Source: Caulobacter sp. (lineage in GTDB: Bacteria; Pseudomonadota; Alphaproteobacteria; Caulobacterales; Caulobacteraceae). From it: a stretch of 6,060 nucleotides of DNA. The stretch spans positions 1 through 6,060 of the forward strand of contig JACMOF010000578.1 in the NCBI GenBank assembly GCA_014378155.1, given 5' to 3'. Positions 5,204 through 6,060 of this stretch are shown here, piece after piece. Under the pieces are notes generated by a model, which saw nothing but the letters and a program-made list of their open reading frames with translations, was not told where the DNA came from and did no database searches. Numbering within the stretch: the first letter of the stretch is position 1; each line of letters opens with the position of its first letter. The position numbers and the translations under genes are program-made.

Positions 5204-6060
5204 CAGGCCTTAGCCAACTCCGCTGGGCGGGCCACGGCGGCGCGCTGGCGAGCCAGATCGGGCGGGGTGGCCTCTTCGGTCAGCACCGAGACAGCCTCGG
5301 CCAGCGACAGCACCCGCTGCCCCTCGCCGCCCAGGCGACGCAAGGCGACCTCTCCGTTCTCAGCTTCCTTACGCCCGACCACAGCAATCACCGGAACCTT
5401 GGCGAGGCTGTGCTCGCGAATCTTGTAGTTGATCTTTTCATTGCGAAGATCGACCTCTGCGCGAATGCCCATTGAAGTCAACCGATCAGCGACGCCCTGG
5501 GCGTAGTCGTCAGCATCCGACGTAATAGTGGCCACGACAACCTGGACCGGCGCCAGCCACAGCGGCAGGTTACCGGCGTAGTTTTCCAGCAGAATGCCGA
5601 TAAAACGCTCGAACGAGCCCAGGATCGCCCGGTGCAGCATGACCGGTCGCTGCTTGGAGCCGTCCTCGGCCACGTATTCGGCGTCGAGCCGCTCCGGCAG
5701 CACGAAGTCCAGCTGCAGCGTGCCGCACTGCCAGACCCGGCCGATGGCGTCCTTCAGCGAGAACTCCAGCTTGGGGCCGTAAAAGGCGCCTTCGCCCTCT
5801 TGCAGCACCAAGGTTTCACCGGCGGCCTCGGCGGCGGCCGAGAGGGCGGCTTCGGCCTTGTCCCAGACCGCGTCGTCGCCCGCCCGAAGCTCCGGGCGCG
5901 TCGAAAACTTGGTGTCGGCCAGATTCATGCCGAGGTCGCTATAGACGCTGCGCAACAGTTCGATGAAGCGCGCGCTTTCCTCCGTGACCTGCTCTTCGCG
6001 GCAGAAGATGTGGGCGTCGTCCTGGGTGAAGGCCCGCACCCGCATGATGCCGTGCATGGC
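5203..6060 (-). CDS. thrS: Threonyl-tRNA synthetase, C-terminal part (runs off the right edge)
   Basis: The visible 285 residues are the end of ThrS, which attaches threonine to tRNA-Thr in the cytoplasm. The beginning lies beyond the window, so the ATG at 6057 is internal (the HG-MRVR region), not the start. Counting from that Met, RAFTQDDAH (8-16) holds H16, matching zinc ligand H385 of E. coli Thr[17 protein letters not shown] (141-156) is class II motif 3, with H142 matching zinc ligand H511 and R151 the ATP-binding arginine. GEGAFYGPK (88-96) and QCGTLQLDF (110-118) are also conserved. From about residue 166 the anticodon-binding domain follows (WLAPVQVV, then [14 protein letters not shown]). 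The first zinc cysteine and the editing domain are outside the window. The tail after the last domain is somewhat Ala-rich. The stop overlaps the next glycosyltransferase start by one base. Confidence 0.97.
   Translation of the reverse strand, partial: AMHGIMRVRAFTQDDAHIFCREEQVTEESARFIELLRSVYSDLGMNLADTKFSTRPELRAGDDAVWDKAEAALSAAAEAAGETLVLQEGEGAFYGPKLEFSLKDAIGRVWQCGTLQLDFVLPERLDAEYVAEDGSKQRPVMLHRAILGSFERFIGILLENYAGNLPLWLAPVQVVVATITSDADDYAQGVADRLTSMGIRAEVDLRNEKINYKIREHSLAKVPVIAVVGRKEAENGEVALRRLGGEGQRVLSLAEAVSVLTEEATPPDLARQRAAVARPAELAKA

Noticed and set aside
4421..5428. 335-codon plus-strand open frame opposite the WbbL-like gene and thrS
   Set aside because: It spans the antisense of two well-supported genes and their junction, and its composition is that of a high-GC shadow frame.

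Overview
The window is dense, high-GC, single-copy chromosomal DNA with G/C-biased third codon positions. Protein content, GC bias and the style of the intergenic repeats suggest an alphaproteobacterium, most likely Caulobacter or a close relative; this is inference, because no 16S or other marker is present. Six genes fill nearly all of it. No RNA gene, CRISPR array, insertion sequence or phage gene was seen.

Layout, left to right. (1) 53-478, minus: a 141-residue four-helix membrane protein of unknown function. (2) 479-681: a 203-base gap holding two adjoining imperfect palindromes (562-629). (3) 682-1422, minus: a soluble DPM1-like family 2 glycosyltransferase that probably loads a sugar onto a polyprenyl phosphate. 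(4) 1423-1477: a 55-base divergent promoter region. (5) 1478-3190, plus: an ArnT/PMT-like integral-membrane glycosyltransferase (GT-C fold) that would take sugar from a polyprenyl-phosphate donor. (6) 3187-4086, plus: an HMG-CoA lyase-family enzyme whose start overlaps the ArnT-like stop (ATGA). (7) 4087-4276: a convergent gap filled by two inverted copies of a REP-like element around a 15-bp tandem duplication and a further hairpin. (8) 4277-5203, minus: a WbbL-like family 2 glycosyltransferase. (9) 5203-6060, minus: the C-terminal part of threonyl-tRNA synthetase, which enters from the right edge and overlaps the glycosyltransferase by one base (TGATG).

How they may work together: the divergent GT2 and ArnT-like genes look like the donor-making and donor-using halves of a cell-envelope glycosylation pathway at the inner membrane. 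The four-helix protein downstream of the GT2 is a possible third member. The known precedents are ArnC/ArnT (aminoarabinose on lipid A) and RgtE with RgtA-D (galacturonic acid in Rhizobium). The WbbL-like gene probably acts in O-antigen or another surface polysaccharide. HMG-CoA lyase and ThrS are metabolic or housekeeping neighbours sharing transcripts with the glycosyltransferases. I see no clearly new system; the most rewarding items are the divergent glycosylation module and the two intergenic repeat structures.
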